Part shown: piece after piece, positions 7,789 through 16,047 of the stretch | Position numbering within the stretch: the first letter of the stretch is position 1 | Layout of the letters: each line of letters opens with the position of its first letter | IMG/VR virus record: IMGVR_UViG_3300021961_000672 | Coordinates: 1-22,986 of that record | Source of the DNA: a virus | Strand: one strand, 5' to 3' | DNA: 22,986 nt | Notes under the pieces: generated by a model | The model's input: only the letters and a program-made list of their open reading frames with translations | The model's database searches: none | What the model was told of the DNA's origin: nothing | Position numbers and translations under genes: made by a program

Positions 7789-9993
7789 TTATCCCACCGA
7801 TAGTTTGTATTCAATGCCAAGGACCGTAGCCTTTAGCGGTTGATTTTGCGTAATAGTAATTGCACCCTCTCGATCGTATCCAAGCAAACACTCAATTTTC
7901 TTGATGCCAGTATAGCCAACAACAGCACTGTCTAAGACATCCTCACCAAACTGCCGGAACGCAACATTGCGACCTTGGATGGTCAGGTTCTGCGTCTCGA
8001 ACAAGTCAGCCGTGATATCGTAAACACGTTTGCGCATACTGCGGATCGACCCTTGCTGCAATCTTGGCGCAGCCGGAAGCGTCTTGATCGTAATCGTATA
8101 ATCTAGCCCGACCTGATAAAACTCTTCTGCATTGCGATCAAATGTGATTGCACCAGACGCTACCGTCTTATCAGCACCAACAACACCATCGCGAATCACC
8201 TTAACAGTCTTGCCCTCAATAAACGACAAGCCACTGACGCCGCTGGTCGAAGATCCAACCGTTGCATTTTTGGCGCAATCAACAAATAGAGCCTCGTCAA
8301 AGATTTCGACGTAATAGTTTACGCTCGTGTCCGGTAGTGTTCTTTTTACCACAACATAAATGTCGTCGATATCAACGCCAATTGACAAGAAATCGCCATC
8401 AGTCTGCCACTCCGATGCCGCAATAACTTTCTGCGAACGCAGCAGAGTATAGCAAACAATCGTCCCATCGTCGTCGTTTACGATCAGCAAACGATCGCCT
8501 TCATCTGTCGACGTTGCTGCGCGGACAGCCATCTCAGATGGAGACTTTAACAAATGCGATGACAACAGCGAGATACGGGCAGACGTAAACGCAGCCTGTG
8601 TATCTGCGTAAATGAACTCTTGCAGCGCCTTGCCCTGCCGCTGCACGAAGATTGTTCCGCCCTCAACATTAACAACGCGGATGCCCTGACGCGAACCGTT
8701 CTCTGTCTGTAGCTTTAGAAAAAAGTTCTGCGGCGTAATCGGATCGTCGCCAGGTTGCGGCGCATAAAATTCGCCGCCTGTCGTAAAGATTTGCAACGCT
8801 CGGCCTGGATACAGATCGTTGATTGAATTAAGCTGGCCAGTATCTGCTGTTGCCTCAACGCTGTCATCAGCCAGTGACTCACCAGGATTGAAGTCAAAAT
8901 ACTGGCCTACGCGGCTACCCCAAATTGTAGAAGGCCGCCCCTTAGATCCGCCAAAGTACAATCGGCCCTGATAGAACGCGACACTGCGCGGCCAACCACG
9001 GGTAGCAGACCATACCGGCTCATAAAAGCATTCGGCGCTATGGTCACCAGACACGATCGGGTCTGTATTGGGGAACGGAACTTTTGTATATACCTGAACA
9101 GTTGTGTCGGTTAGGAACTTAACAATTCTAGCGCGCCCAAATGGCACAGCATTGATGTACTGGTTGACGCTCTCTTCCGCGTATGGAACAACCTTGTAAT
9201 TGTCAGAAGCGACTGGTGCCGTTTCCCACGCAGGGTAGATAGTAGCAACCTTTGTTGTTCCGTTGTAATCTACAATTTTGCGAGCCTTACCATCTTGCGC
9301 GCCGCTGGTCATAACGATGCACAGCCCGACAAATATATCATCGGTCGAACCCGCCGCCGCCTTCAGCGTCATCGTTGTTGTTGTCGCTGCCTGCAAACTA
9401 CCTGTGTCACCAGTGTAGGCAGATGCCGTGATGGTAATAGTACCGGTGGTATCGCTTGGTGTTATTGTAGATTTTGGATAAAGATCGATATGATCGTAAT
9501 CGTAATACGGCACATTGGTCAGCGTTAACGTGCTTGCCGTCCATGTCGAGTCATTTCCGCCACGGAATATCTTAACCGGCTCAAGATCTTCATGAACAAC
9601 AATCAACGTGTCATATTGCTGCGTCCACGTCATTGTCGGTATAATGGAAGATGTAATTGCGGCAACAGCAAGGTAATCATTACCGCTGCCATTAATATTT
9701 GTGATAAGCGCCCCATCTTTGAACACGTGCATTTTGCCAGGAGTAAACACCAGCATGTAACTGGTATCGACAGAATATTCAAAAGCAACCATGCGGACGG
9801 CCTGGCTCGCGTCGCTTGGGAGGGACGCAATATAACGCGATCCAGGCCGCCGCTTTGCCCCACCTTGGGGCTGAACCGTTATGTTTTTTGCTGTAGCAAG
9901 TGCGCTGCGGTATTGCTCCAAATCAGAACGAGCGCGAAGTTTTGGGTCAACTTCGCCGCTGGTAAAATCGTTCTGAAGTGTCGTTATCTGCAT
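7789..9993 (-). CDS. Tail tubular protein B-like nozzle protein
   Basis: 734 residues, close to the usual 700-800 of T7 gp12-like tail proteins. The opening (NDFTSGEVDPKLRARSDL, then VQPQGGAKRRPGSRYIA) is the diagnostic N-terminus of this family, where a Phe-Ser/Thr-x-Gly-Glu segment is followed by a Gly-Gly, Arg-Pro-Gly motif. The body is beta-rich and low in Cys. It would form the hexameric nozzle at the tail tip through which DNA leaves. It abuts the adaptor gene upstream and the gp14-like gene downstream with no spacer. Confidence 0.88.
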   Translation of the reverse strand: MQITTLQNDFTSGEVDPKLRARSDLEQYRSALATAKNITVQPQGGAKRRPGSRYIASLPSDASQAVRMVAFEYSVDTSYMLVFTPGKMHVFKDGALITNINGSGNDYLAVAAITSSIIPTMTWTQQYDTLIVVHEDLEPVKIFRGGNDSTWTASTLTLTNVPYYDYDHIDLYPKSTITPSDTTGTITITASAYTGDTGSLQAATTTTMTLKAAAGSTDDIFVGLCIVMTSGAQDGKARKIVDYNGTTKVATIYPAWETAPVASDNYKVVPYAEESVNQYINAVPFGRARIVKFLTDTTVQVYTKVPFPNTDPIVSGDHSAECFYEPVWSATRGWPRSVAFYQGRLYFGGSKGRPSTIWGSRVGQYFDFNPGESLADDSVEATADTGQLNSINDLYPGRALQIFTTGGEFYAPQPGDDPITPQNFFLKLQTENGSRQGIRVVNVEGGTIFVQRQGKALQEFIYADTQAAFTSARISLLSSHLLKSPSEMAVRAATSTDEGDRLLIVNDDDGTIVCYTLLRSQKVIAASEWQTDGDFLSIGVDIDDIYVVVKRTLPDTSVNYYVEIFDEALFVDCAKNATVGSSTSGVSGLSFIEGKTVKVIRDGVVGADKTVASGAITFDRNAEEFYQVGLDYTITIKTLPAAPRLQQGSIRSMRKRVYDITADLFETQNLTIQGRNVAFRQFGEDVLDSAVVGYTGIKKIECLLGYDREGAITITQNQPLKATVLGIEYKLSVG

Positions 9994-10605
9994 TTAGCCC
10001 CTCACAGCAACCAGAGGGAAATCTTCAATTGCCTGTGGTGGCAGGCTGCCGTCTATGTTCATTGCAACGCGCATCAGTCCACCACGCATATTGTCCGACG
10101 CAGGGCCAAATGCCATAGCATGAAAAAAGTCCCCTTTTGATGCACTATCGGCAACTGGGATAGAGAAAGCAGAAGCAAGTGCCGCTTTTAAGACGCGCAC
10201 AAAATACGGAGGCATCTTGCTCTCTTCAACCTGATACTGGTAATCAATCCAGACCGATCCATAATTCGTGAATATGCTTGTGCCGTAGACTTCCCAACCG
10301 GTGATGGGACGCATGCCGACAGCAGAACTGTCGAACAAAGCACGCGGCTCTCCAAGCATATCGCCCGGCATGGCGTAGGCATACTTCCATTCATTCGTAG
10401 GTGCCGCCGCCAGACGGGCAAGAGCAACCTTCTTCATAGACCACGCCCAGGGATACTGAGCAATCATCGTGTCGCGGATATCGTCATATAGGCGATCAGC
10501 AGCTTGCGCAGCATCGGTGCCTTCACTAAACGACGAAAGCGGGGCAGCGCCCAGCATAATCATTGCATCGGAGCAAATGGATAGTTTTGTGTCGCCGGCA
10601 GCCAT
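9994..10605 (-). CDS. Tail tubular protein A-like adaptor
   Basis: 203 residues, similar to T7 gp11 (about 196). N-terminal helices KLSICSDAMIMLG and AADRLYDDIRDTMIAQYPW, then WAWSMKK, are typical of this adaptor family, which forms a twelve-subunit ring between portal and nozzle. The middle contains WKYAYAMPGDMLGEPRAL, also common in the family. The ATG follows GGGGAA and comes after the hairpin at 10627-10646, so its translation may depend on read-through from the capsid genes. The next gene starts right at its stop. Confidence 0.87.
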   Translation of the reverse strand: MAAGDTKLSICSDAMIMLGAAPLSSFSEGTDAAQAADRLYDDIRDTMIAQYPWAWSMKKVALARLAAAPTNEWKYAYAMPGDMLGEPRALFDSSAVGMRPITGWEVYGTSIFTNYGSVWIDYQYQVEESKMPPYFVRVLKAALASAFSIPVADSASKGDFFHAMAFGPASDNMRGGLMRVAMNIDGSLPPQAIEDFPLVAVRG

Positions 10606-10626
10606 TATGTTCCCCGAATAGGTGAA

Positions 10627-10646
10627 GGCCGGGGTTTCCCCCGGCC
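10627..10646 (-). terminator. GC-rich hairpin with GAAA loop between capsid and tail genes
   Basis: Perfect 8-bp inverted repeat GGCCGGGG / CCCCGGCC. The loop on the transcribed strand is GAAA, a stable GNRA tetraloop. It starts about 7 nt after the decoration-like gene's stop. No U-run follows on the minus strand (TTCACCTATTC), so it is not a classic intrinsic terminator. It may attenuate transcription or protect the 3' end of abundant capsid mRNA. Confidence 0.55.
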
Positions 10647-10653
10647 AACTTTA

Positions 10654-10926
10654 TTAGTCAGAGTCGGTTGCGGAAACGGTGGTGCCGTCCGCAATATCGA
10701 CAACGGTTCCGCTGTTGGCATTGACGTAGGTCAGTACCAGAGACGGGGTAGTGGTGTCATACACGAAGATGATATCGCCTACCGAAACAATCGAAGCGAT
10801 GCTGTTGAAGTAGCCAGCGGTGTTGACAGTGGCCTGCGTGTCAGCCGTCTTGTAGCTGTACATCGAAGGGGCATTGCCAGCCTTACCGGCAGCGATGGTA
10901 GACCATCCAGTTTTATCGAACGCCAT
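10654..10926 (-). CDS. Small capsid-associated (possible decoration) protein
   Basis: 90 residues, Thr/Ser/Val/Ala-rich and probably all beta. It has a Gly-x-Gly-Asn-Ala-Pro-like opening (AAGKAGNAPSMYSY), then TVNTAGYFNSIASIVSVGDIIFVYD. Small proteins of this shape often follow the capsid gene in podoviruses and are carried as hypothetical or capsid-associated; some may decorate the shell. The gene begins 12 nt after the capsid stop behind a strong Shine-Dalgarno AAGGAG, suited to high expression. The decoration role is inferred from position, size and composition. Confidence 0.62.
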   Translation of the reverse strand: MAFDKTGWSTIAAGKAGNAPSMYSYKTADTQATVNTAGYFNSIASIVSVGDIIFVYDTTTPSLVLTYVNANSGTVVDIADGTTVSATDSD

Positions 10927-10938
10927 GGTTAGTTCTCC

Positions 10939-11781
10939 TTAGCTTTCGCGGGTGGTGATGAGGCAGATGCCTTCATCGTCGATGTTGATCGCACCAGCAG
11001 AGAACATGCCGTTGACCAGATACGAAGTCTTTTCAGCAACGTAGTTGATCTCCGAACGCATGGCCATACCAACTGCGAAGCCTATGGCGTCCTTGTGGAA
11101 CGCATAGACAACACGATCGTTCGAGCCGTCGATCGCAAGGCCGCCTTCAGAACGATCGCCGATCGTAATGAAACGGAAGCCCAGGAACGTGTTGATCTCG
11201 CCGGCAACAAGAGCGCGAACGCTGTTGAAGTCTGCGGAGATCGCGGCTGTTTCACCAAGCAGGCTTTCCAGCGAGTTCGCGTGGATGAGCATGCAGCGAC
11301 CGTCCATCGGCACGTTCTGCTTGTCCAGCAGAGCCTTGGCACGGCGCAGCTTGGCAACATTCAGACCACTATCCGTTCCGCCAATGTCGTTAGAAACAGT
11401 GAGCGAAGAGGATGATGCGGCCAAGGCGTCGATCACAAGCTGGTCCATACGGCGGCCAACGGCAGCCGAAACGACCTGAACGAGTTCACGGCGCTCGTCG
11501 AAGTTTACCTTTGCCTGGTGGAAGATGTCCGAATATTCGGCAGCGTTCCAGTCCTGCAATGTGCAAGTAACCTGGCTGTAGCTGACGTTCATCGGGGTGA
11601 CATCAGCCTGCGGCACGCGCAGCGTGGCAGAGCCTTTGCCGATCTTCGGGAACTTTACAACAGAACCTTCGACGTTGTTACGCTCGCGGACTAGGCCGGC
11701 AAGCTGACGAGAAGCCTGATAAGCCTGTTTGACTTCTGCGTCGAACAACTGAACGAAGGCATTGGAAATGGCCTGTGCCAT
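10939..11781 (-). CDS. Major capsid protein
   Basis: 280 residues. The N-terminus reads AFVQLFDAEVKQAYQASRQLAGLV, then a beta segment with KGSATLRVPQAD, a long acidic extension, the helix RRMDQLVIDAL, and the part RALVAGEINTFLGFRFITIGDR, the usual P-domain-to-A-domain pattern of HK97-fold podovirus capsids that run in this order after a scaffold gene. No cleaved prodomain is evident, consistent with a separate scaffold. It has its own 180-nt leader and a strong Shine-Dalgarno AAGGAG eight bases before the ATG. GC content is higher than in the ejection genes (33 of 60 G/C at 11161-11220). Confidence 0.9.
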   Translation of the reverse strand: MAQAISNAFVQLFDAEVKQAYQASRQLAGLVRERNNVEGSVVKFPKIGKGSATLRVPQADVTPMNVSYSQVTCTLQDWNAAEYSDIFHQAKVNFDERRELVQVVSAAVGRRMDQLVIDALAASSSSLTVSNDIGGTDSGLNVAKLRRAKALLDKQNVPMDGRCMLIHANSLESLLGETAAISADFNSVRALVAGEINTFLGFRFITIGDRSEGGLAIDGSNDRVVYAFHKDAIGFAVGMAMRSEINYVAEKTSYLVNGMFSAGAINIDDEGICLITTRES

Positions 11782-11894
11782 ATCTATACTCCTTCAAGAT
11801 TGATATATATGGGTTCGTCGCAGAGGGTGGCCGGCAACCGGGCCTCGACTTGAGCAATAACGAATGCCCCCAACGGGCCATGCCAGTCTGCGGG

Positions 11895-11908
11895 CTGTAT
11901 AAATACAG
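11895..11908. repeat. Perfect inverted repeat CTGTAT-(2)-ATACAG
   Basis: Six-base arms separated by two bases, 114 nt before the capsid start. Dyads of this size fit a dimeric repressor or activator site, but could also fold as a weak RNA hairpin. No second copy was noticed elsewhere. Confidence 0.4.
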
Positions 11909-11932
11909 GTAGCCGCAATATCGCTATATCAT

Positions 11933-11955
11933 GGGCCAGACAAGAAGTCTAGCCC
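11933..11955 (-). other. Stem-loop at the start of the capsid leader
   Basis: Arms GGGCTAGAC and GTCTGGCCC pair over 9 bp with one G-U, around a loop TTCTT. It begins 6 nt after the scaffold stop. No U-run follows in the minus direction. On the plus strand the stem is followed by TTGATATTATT, which matters little as nothing is coded there. It may be an RNA-processing or 5'-stabilising element. Confidence 0.45.
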
Positions 11956-11984
11956 TTGATATTATTCACCATAAGCATTCTCAA
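11956..11984 (-). promoter_or_regulatory. Possible sigma-70-like promoter for the capsid gene
   Basis: TTGAGA, 17 nt, TATCAA on the minus strand, overlapping the last codons of the scaffold gene. The -35 matches 5 of 6 and the -10 matches 4 of 6 of the bacterial consensus with ideal spacing. Transcription would begin inside the stem-loop at 11933-11955, placing it at the 5' end of the capsid mRNA. A match of this quality can arise by chance. Confidence 0.28.
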
Positions 11985-12759
11985 ATGCTTGCTCTACCTT
12001 ACGCCTATAGGACGGGTCAGACGCATAACGCGGATCGGCAATCATAGCGTTTAGGTCTTCCTTGCTTGGACGATCCGATACAGCCGCAATATCAACTGGA
12101 ATACGTTGCATGTCGCCATAATACTCGCGCACTTTCATCAATGCGTTCAGCCCCTTAGCCGTGCCGCCCATGATTTTGAACTCCTCAAAATCATCAACAG
12201 ACCAGATGCCACGTTTGACCATGTTCTGACCCCATGCAGCCATCTCGCCAATGATCTTGTCGGCGTTAGGACCGAGTTTCTGTTTCTCCGCATTGATGTC
12301 GATTTGCATCGATTTCTGAACTTCAAGCTGACTATTGATGTAGGTCTGCGCCAGCTTCTGAAAGCCTTCTTGACTAACACCGTTTTCCTTGGCCCACTCA
12401 GAGAACGAGCCGACAAGCGGATCATCGTCCGGCACGCCATACTCAGACATGAATGACGTGTCGTAACTCTCAGGTACTTTATGTTCACCGCGACTAAACC
12501 GCTTCTCCAGTTCTGCGCGTGCTTTCAGGGCTGACCCAAGATCAGGTGTGCCATCCTTCCAGTATTTCTCTGGCAATGCCTCAAAATTTGGTTTGCCGTC
12601 CTTATACAGCGTCTCGCTGACAGAAGATATCCATTGCTCTGTGCCAGTGTTGTCTGGGGCAGACTGTGGTGCCTTTTCTTCTTGAACGTGCGAGATATCA
12701 ACCTGTGCCGGTGCCTCTTCCTCTTGAGGAAGATCTCCGATCAGACTTTCATCATTCAT
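11962..12759 (-). CDS. Capsid scaffolding protein
   Basis: 265 residues, between the Bbp19-like gene and the capsid gene, the standard scaffold position. The first ~45 residues are acidic and disordered (LPQEEEAPAQVD). A central part has EKYWKDGTPDLGSALKARAEL, which resembles the helical segment common to T7-like scaffolds, then long Glu/Lys/Gln helices and a charged C-terminus (RRKVEQAFENAYGE) of the kind that docks on capsid subunits. I chose the ATG at 12759 because it forms an ATGA overlap with the upstream stop. A 32-residue upstream extension reads through the previous gene and looks unnatural. Confidence 0.82.
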   Translation of the reverse strand: MNDESLIGDLPQEEEAPAQVDISHVQEEKAPQSAPDNTGTEQWISSVSETLYKDGKPNFEALPEKYWKDGTPDLGSALKARAELEKRFSRGEHKVPESYDTSFMSEYGVPDDDPLVGSFSEWAKENGVSQEGFQKLAQTYINSQLEVQKSMQIDINAEKQKLGPNADKIIGEMAAWGQNMVKRGIWSVDDFEEFKIMGGTAKGLNALMKVREYYGDMQRIPVDIAAVSDRPSKEDLNAMIADPRYASDPSYRRKVEQAFENAYGE

Positions 12760-13007
12760 GCCCTTGCCCTCACAATACGACGCTCGATCTCGCGCACTAG
12801 ACTGTTCTGTCCCTCGCGTGCATATCCATACGATGCGTCTTGCCCCGGCACCCATGCCGGCGCTTCAATCGTCAAACCGCGAAGCCAAGCCAGAACCTTC
12901 TGGCCTTCTTCGCTGCCAAATGTTTTGGAAATCAGGATGTCAATGTCCTGCTTCTCTGCCGGCTTGCCCTCGTCAGGCTGCGGCTCAAAAAAATCCCATC
13001 CCTCCAC
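12756..13007 (-). CDS. Bbp19-like small phage protein
   Basis: 83 residues. The stretch ISKTFGSEEGQKVLAWLRG, then GYAREGQNSLVREIERRI, matches the pattern of the Bbp19 family first named in Bordetella phage BPP-1: a Phe/Gly segment ahead of VL-x-x-L, and later the REGQ/REGR-like helix. Its job is unknown, but it usually sits near portal and scaffold genes as here. The start is GTG at 13007; there is no Met in the protein otherwise. The Shine-Dalgarno AGAGG lies over the portal stop, and the gene ends in an ATGA overlap with the scaffold. Confidence 0.72.
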   Translation of the reverse strand: MEGWDFFEPQPDEGKPAEKQDIDILISKTFGSEEGQKVLAWLRGLTIEAPAWVPGQDASYGYAREGQNSLVREIERRIVRARA

Positions 13008-13016
13008 AGAAACCTC

Positions 13017-14642
13017 TTACACTTCCTCTAGATCCTCACCGGGCAGCGGCGGCTCCGCTGGTGCCGCCTGTCCCTGATCTGCCGGCAGTGCGCCAGATGC
13101 TGCCGCCTGCTGGGCCATCTGCATAGCCATCATGGCCTGCTGCTGCTGCTGCATCTCTTCCATTTTCTGCTGCCGCTCTTCCGGCGTAGTACGGACACGG
13201 GCCGGGATGCCAAGATTGTCTGCGATCATATCGACAATCTCGCCAGGCTTTGATGCTATCTGGCCTTCTGGTCCCATCTGCTGCGAAATCTGGAACCACT
13301 GCAAAGTCTTTTCAATCTCGCCCATCTGCTGCGCCTGTGCGATCGGCGAGATCGGCACAACCTTAACCTCTAGGCCGTTGACCTTCAGCGGCAGATCAAT
13401 CATGCCAACTTCGTCCATGATCTGTAGTGTCTTGGTGACAACAGGGACCATGGTCTCAGTAATGAGGCGGCCAAACGCAGAACCCAAATTGGTCGCCAAC
13501 TCTTTCATGCGTTCAGCGATCTCAGTAGCCGAACGCGCCGACATAGTGTCGGGCGGAAGTGTATCGTCCAGCAGCATCTTCTTGACATTCATGCGGATGT
13601 CCTGAAGCACAAGCTGCGTCACGTTAAAGTCGCCAGCACGCGGCAGAGGACGAAGGCTCTCGCCCTGCGGCCCACCATTGCGAGCTACCGGGATGATCGC
13701 ACCGGGAACGATGCGGATCGTCTGCGGGTTCAGAACGCCATCGTCTGCCGCAGTGTAGACGCCGGCAATCGCCAGAGACGCATTCTTCAGCAGCAGTTCG
13801 ACAGTCTTGTTCAGCGTCTTGATGTCAGGCAATGCCGCAACCAGAGGACCGCGACCATAGATTTCACCAGCCAGCTTGCTATACCGAGAGACAATCCACG
13901 GAGAGAACCGCATTTTACGATGGACGATCTTCTCCTTGTCGCGGCCAAAGATCACGCAATAATGCCACTCATCTTTTTGAATATCGTGTGTGGTCGCTTC
14001 CAACAAGTCAACTTCGTCGGTGGCCCGTTCAACCAACATACGCTTGAGCGTATCGCTCAACTTGGCGTCAGGCCATGTTGGTTGTATTGTTTCGACTTTA
14101 AGGCGCATACGCCGGTAGACGTTCTCAGGGATGCCGTCAACGCCTTCGTCGAACGCCAACAGATATTCTGGTACAGGCTGAAAGCGGACAGGCATATCAC
14201 CCGTGCCTGGCTGTACCATCATAGCGGCTGTGCCGACAGTCAGGTCCAGCAGGAACTCGCCCATAGCCAGATCAAAATTGCTTTGGCGCAAAACCGTAAA
14301 AAATTTATCGGCATATATGTCCAGTGCAGCCTGCGCCTCGATGCGCCGATCCATCGGAATGTCGGTGCCTGGCTCAAGTCTCATCCAGCGTCCATAGGGC
14401 GGGAACAGACCTGACTGCAAGCGATTGGCAAAACGCTGCGTGCTATGGATCGCTGTCGAGTCGAACACCTTGACCATCTTCTTCTGGCCAGGCACGCCAC
14501 CCTCATATGCGCCATCGTACAGATTTCGCTGGGGCAAAGCGTATTCATAACAATCTTGATAGATCTGACGCCAATTCAATTTGCGAGCGTATGCTTTCTC
14601 GCTGCGCTTCATCAAATCATCGACTTCAAGCGGGTACTTCAT
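13017..14642 (-). CDS. Portal (head-tail connector) protein
   Basis: 541 residues, the size of T7 gp8 (536). The opening KLNWRQIYQDCYEYALPQRN, then DSTAIHSTQRFANRLQSGLFPP and WMRLEPG, is typical of the T7-type connector family. It would form the twelve-subunit ring through which DNA is packaged and to which the adaptor binds. The C-terminal 50 residues hold Gln/Met/Ala-rich runs (residues about 490-515 with QQQQQ) and an acidic Pro-rich tail. The start ATG overlaps the upstream hydrolase stop as ATGA. Confidence 0.92.
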   Translation of the reverse strand: MKYPLEVDDLMKRSEKAYARKLNWRQIYQDCYEYALPQRNLYDGAYEGGVPGQKKMVKVFDSTAIHSTQRFANRLQSGLFPPYGRWMRLEPGTDIPMDRRIEAQAALDIYADKFFTVLRQSNFDLAMGEFLLDLTVGTAAMMVQPGTGDMPVRFQPVPEYLLAFDEGVDGIPENVYRRMRLKVETIQPTWPDAKLSDTLKRMLVERATDEVDLLEATTHDIQKDEWHYCVIFGRDKEKIVHRKMRFSPWIVSRYSKLAGEIYGRGPLVAALPDIKTLNKTVELLLKNASLAIAGVYTAADDGVLNPQTIRIVPGAIIPVARNGGPQGESLRPLPRAGDFNVTQLVLQDIRMNVKKMLLDDTLPPDTMSARSATEIAERMKELATNLGSAFGRLITETMVPVVTKTLQIMDEVGMIDLPLKVNGLEVKVVPISPIAQAQQMGEIEKTLQWFQISQQMGPEGQIASKPGEIVDMIADNLGIPARVRTTPEERQQKMEEMQQQQQAMMAMQMAQQAAASGALPADQGQAAPAEPPLPGEDLEEV

Positions 14643-15811
14643 CCGATCAAACCTCTCGAACGCAAGCCAAACCGCTGCGCCATTCTACCAATTTCGCTCT
14701 CAACCTGCGGACCACCCTGCTGCAACTGCTGCTGCGCTACTGGGATCGGCTGCATTCGGAACTGCGCCACTGGCGTATCTTCTTTAGCAGCCTGTTTGAC
14801 GGCTGGAGTTGCCGCTGCATCCGGTGTCTCTGCCGGCATACCATCTGTCTTAATGGTCGTAAGATCTTTATAAACCTGTGAAATTGATCGTGTGTTGCCA
14901 TCTTTATCGTAGAAGATGCTAGGATTAGCGACGGCTGCCTTCTCGAAATAATTAGCAGCAATATCGTTTGGCGTTTCCTTGTTCATACGCATCAAGCTAG
15001 CGGCGCCTGCCGCACCAAGAAAATGCGCAGCATACAATTCACCATCGGTCGGCGTAGCGCCTGTAATCTGCGTAATAGTTTGGCTGTTCTCTTTCGTCAG
15101 AGCCGCAGCCATAATCGCAGACCACTTCGGATCGAAGCGGGTTGTCCCCATTGGCATCTTGACCAATGCACCATACTTGGCCACCATGCTGTTCCATGTG
15201 GCGTCAGTGAACTGGAACAATCCGCCGGCACTGCTATTGGGGTTCTTTGCGCCAGGCTTGAACCGGCTCTCTCGCCACGCTGTTGCACGCATCAAAGCGG
15301 GATTGACGCCAAACATTGCAGCGCCTGCATCAATATCCTTAAAGACGCCGCCAAGCGGAGGAGGATTGGGGATCACGCCGCCGCCTGTACCCATCAGCTT
15401 GGCAAGATGCGGCTGCGCCCATGCCGGGAAAGCCTCTGGCTTTGCGCTGGCATAAGGTGCGTTAGGGTTAGCACCCCACAGCGACGGGTTGCTGCGCGTA
15501 TCTATATGAAGCGTCTTTCCGCCTTTATAGATGCCGACGCCTCTTGCTCCGGCAGCTATAGCCTGCGCCAGAAGATTTGACTTTTGCTCGTCCGTCAGGT
15601 GGCCGATCGGGATGTCCAGAGCATTGCTATGCAAATGCTGACTATTGCTAGCGCCGCCAACTGCAATATTTTGCGCAGCCGTCCGATGCCCCGACGTGAT
15701 GTTTAGGTCAGGCAAAGTGGCATTGCGCTGGATATACATGAGCATATTGCGCGTCGGCGCACTCAACATATCCAACCTCACGCCTGGATTAAACGTGAAG
15801 TTTGTTGGCAT
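14639..15811 (-). CDS. Two-domain murein hydrolase: M15 peptidase plus lytic transglycosylase
   Basis: 390 residues with two catalytic modules. Residues ~10-106 match the M15_3 peptidase pattern: SGHRT at 40-44, SQHLHSNALD with H59 and D66, and LHID with H102 as the third zinc ligand. Such domains cut the peptide cross-links of peptidoglycan. A linker with GTGGG and Pro-rich residues (141-152) leads to a lysozyme-fold transglycosylase domain: WRESRF with catalytic E181, then SSAGGLFQFTDATW, continuing to about residue 290. The C-terminal ~80 residues are Gln/Ala/Pro-rich. No signal peptide is seen. In T7 the transglycosylase is part of gp16; here it is separate and lies beside the portal. It may be a virion-borne enzyme opening the cell wall at entry, or the lysis endolysin. 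Starts with a TAATG overlap. Confidence 0.87.
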   Translation of the reverse strand: MPTNFTFNPGVRLDMLSAPTRNMLMYIQRNATLPDLNITSGHRTAAQNIAVGGASNSQHLHSNALDIPIGHLTDEQKSNLLAQAIAAGARGVGIYKGGKTLHIDTRSNPSLWGANPNAPYASAKPEAFPAWAQPHLAKLMGTGGGVIPNPPPLGGVFKDIDAGAAMFGVNPALMRATAWRESRFKPGAKNPNSSAGGLFQFTDATWNSMVAKYGALVKMPMGTTRFDPKWSAIMAAALTKENSQTITQITGATPTDGELYAAHFLGAAGAASLMRMNKETPNDIAANYFEKAAVANPSIFYDKDGNTRSISQVYKDLTTIKTDGMPAETPDAAATPAVKQAAKEDTPVAQFRMQPIPVAQQQLQQGGPQVESEIGRMAQRFGLRSRGLIG

Positions 15812-16047
15812 TAGGAACCTGATCCAAGAGTAGTTGTACCAGCTTGGCCAAGATCTTTTTGACCCGCATCGGTATTGGCAAGAAGCTGACGCATGCCACC
15901 AGAGCGACGTGCCGTAGCCATTGCGGCCATCTGCCTCTGCCTATCAACTTCCTGAGCATCAAGTCTGGCCTGCTGCTTCTTCTGCATTTCAAGCTGCTGC
16001 GCCTGCATGGCCTCAGCATTCCCGCCACCACCAAACAATCCTGCCAT
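15811..16047 (-). CDS. Small Gln-rich protein of unknown function (78 aa)
   Basis: A Gly-rich opening (AGLFGGGGNAEAM) is followed by a continuous Gln/Lys/Arg/Ala helix (residues ~12-45) that could form a coiled coil, and a Gly/Ser/Thr-rich C-terminus. I do not recognise it. It overlaps both neighbours by one base (TGATG upstream, TAATG downstream), which supports real translation. Small proteins with a Gly-rich start and a Gln-rich helix are often found beside internal virion proteins, so a virion role is possible. Confidence 0.6.
   Translation of the reverse strand: MAGLFGGGGNAEAMQAQQLEMQKKQQARLDAQEVDRQRQMAAMATARRSGGMRQLLANTDAGQKDLGQAGTTTLGSGS

Larger units (their letters stand above)
11782..11961 (-). 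promoter_or_regulatory. Capsid gene leader: non-coding 180 nt with inverted repeats
   Basis: The longest internal gap between genes. It holds (in transcription order) the hairpin at 11955-11933, a 14-bp inverted repeat CTGTAT-TT-ATACAG at 11908-11895, a small hairpin with CCGG-TTG-CCGG, and the capsid Shine-Dalgarno. I find no coding frame with a good start in it. It is likely a regulatory leader for late head genes; whether it carries a host-type or phage-type promoter cannot be settled from sequence alone. Confidence 0.5.

Noticed and set aside
12760-12855. N-terminal extension of the scaffold protein
   Set aside because: It runs back through the Bbp19-like gene in another frame, has an Arg/Cys/Trp composition unlike the rest, and the ATG at 12759 has an ATGA overlap.
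13130-13160. CTG-type triplet repeat as a regulatory repeat
   Set aside because: It simply codes the Gln/Met-rich part of the portal C-terminus.
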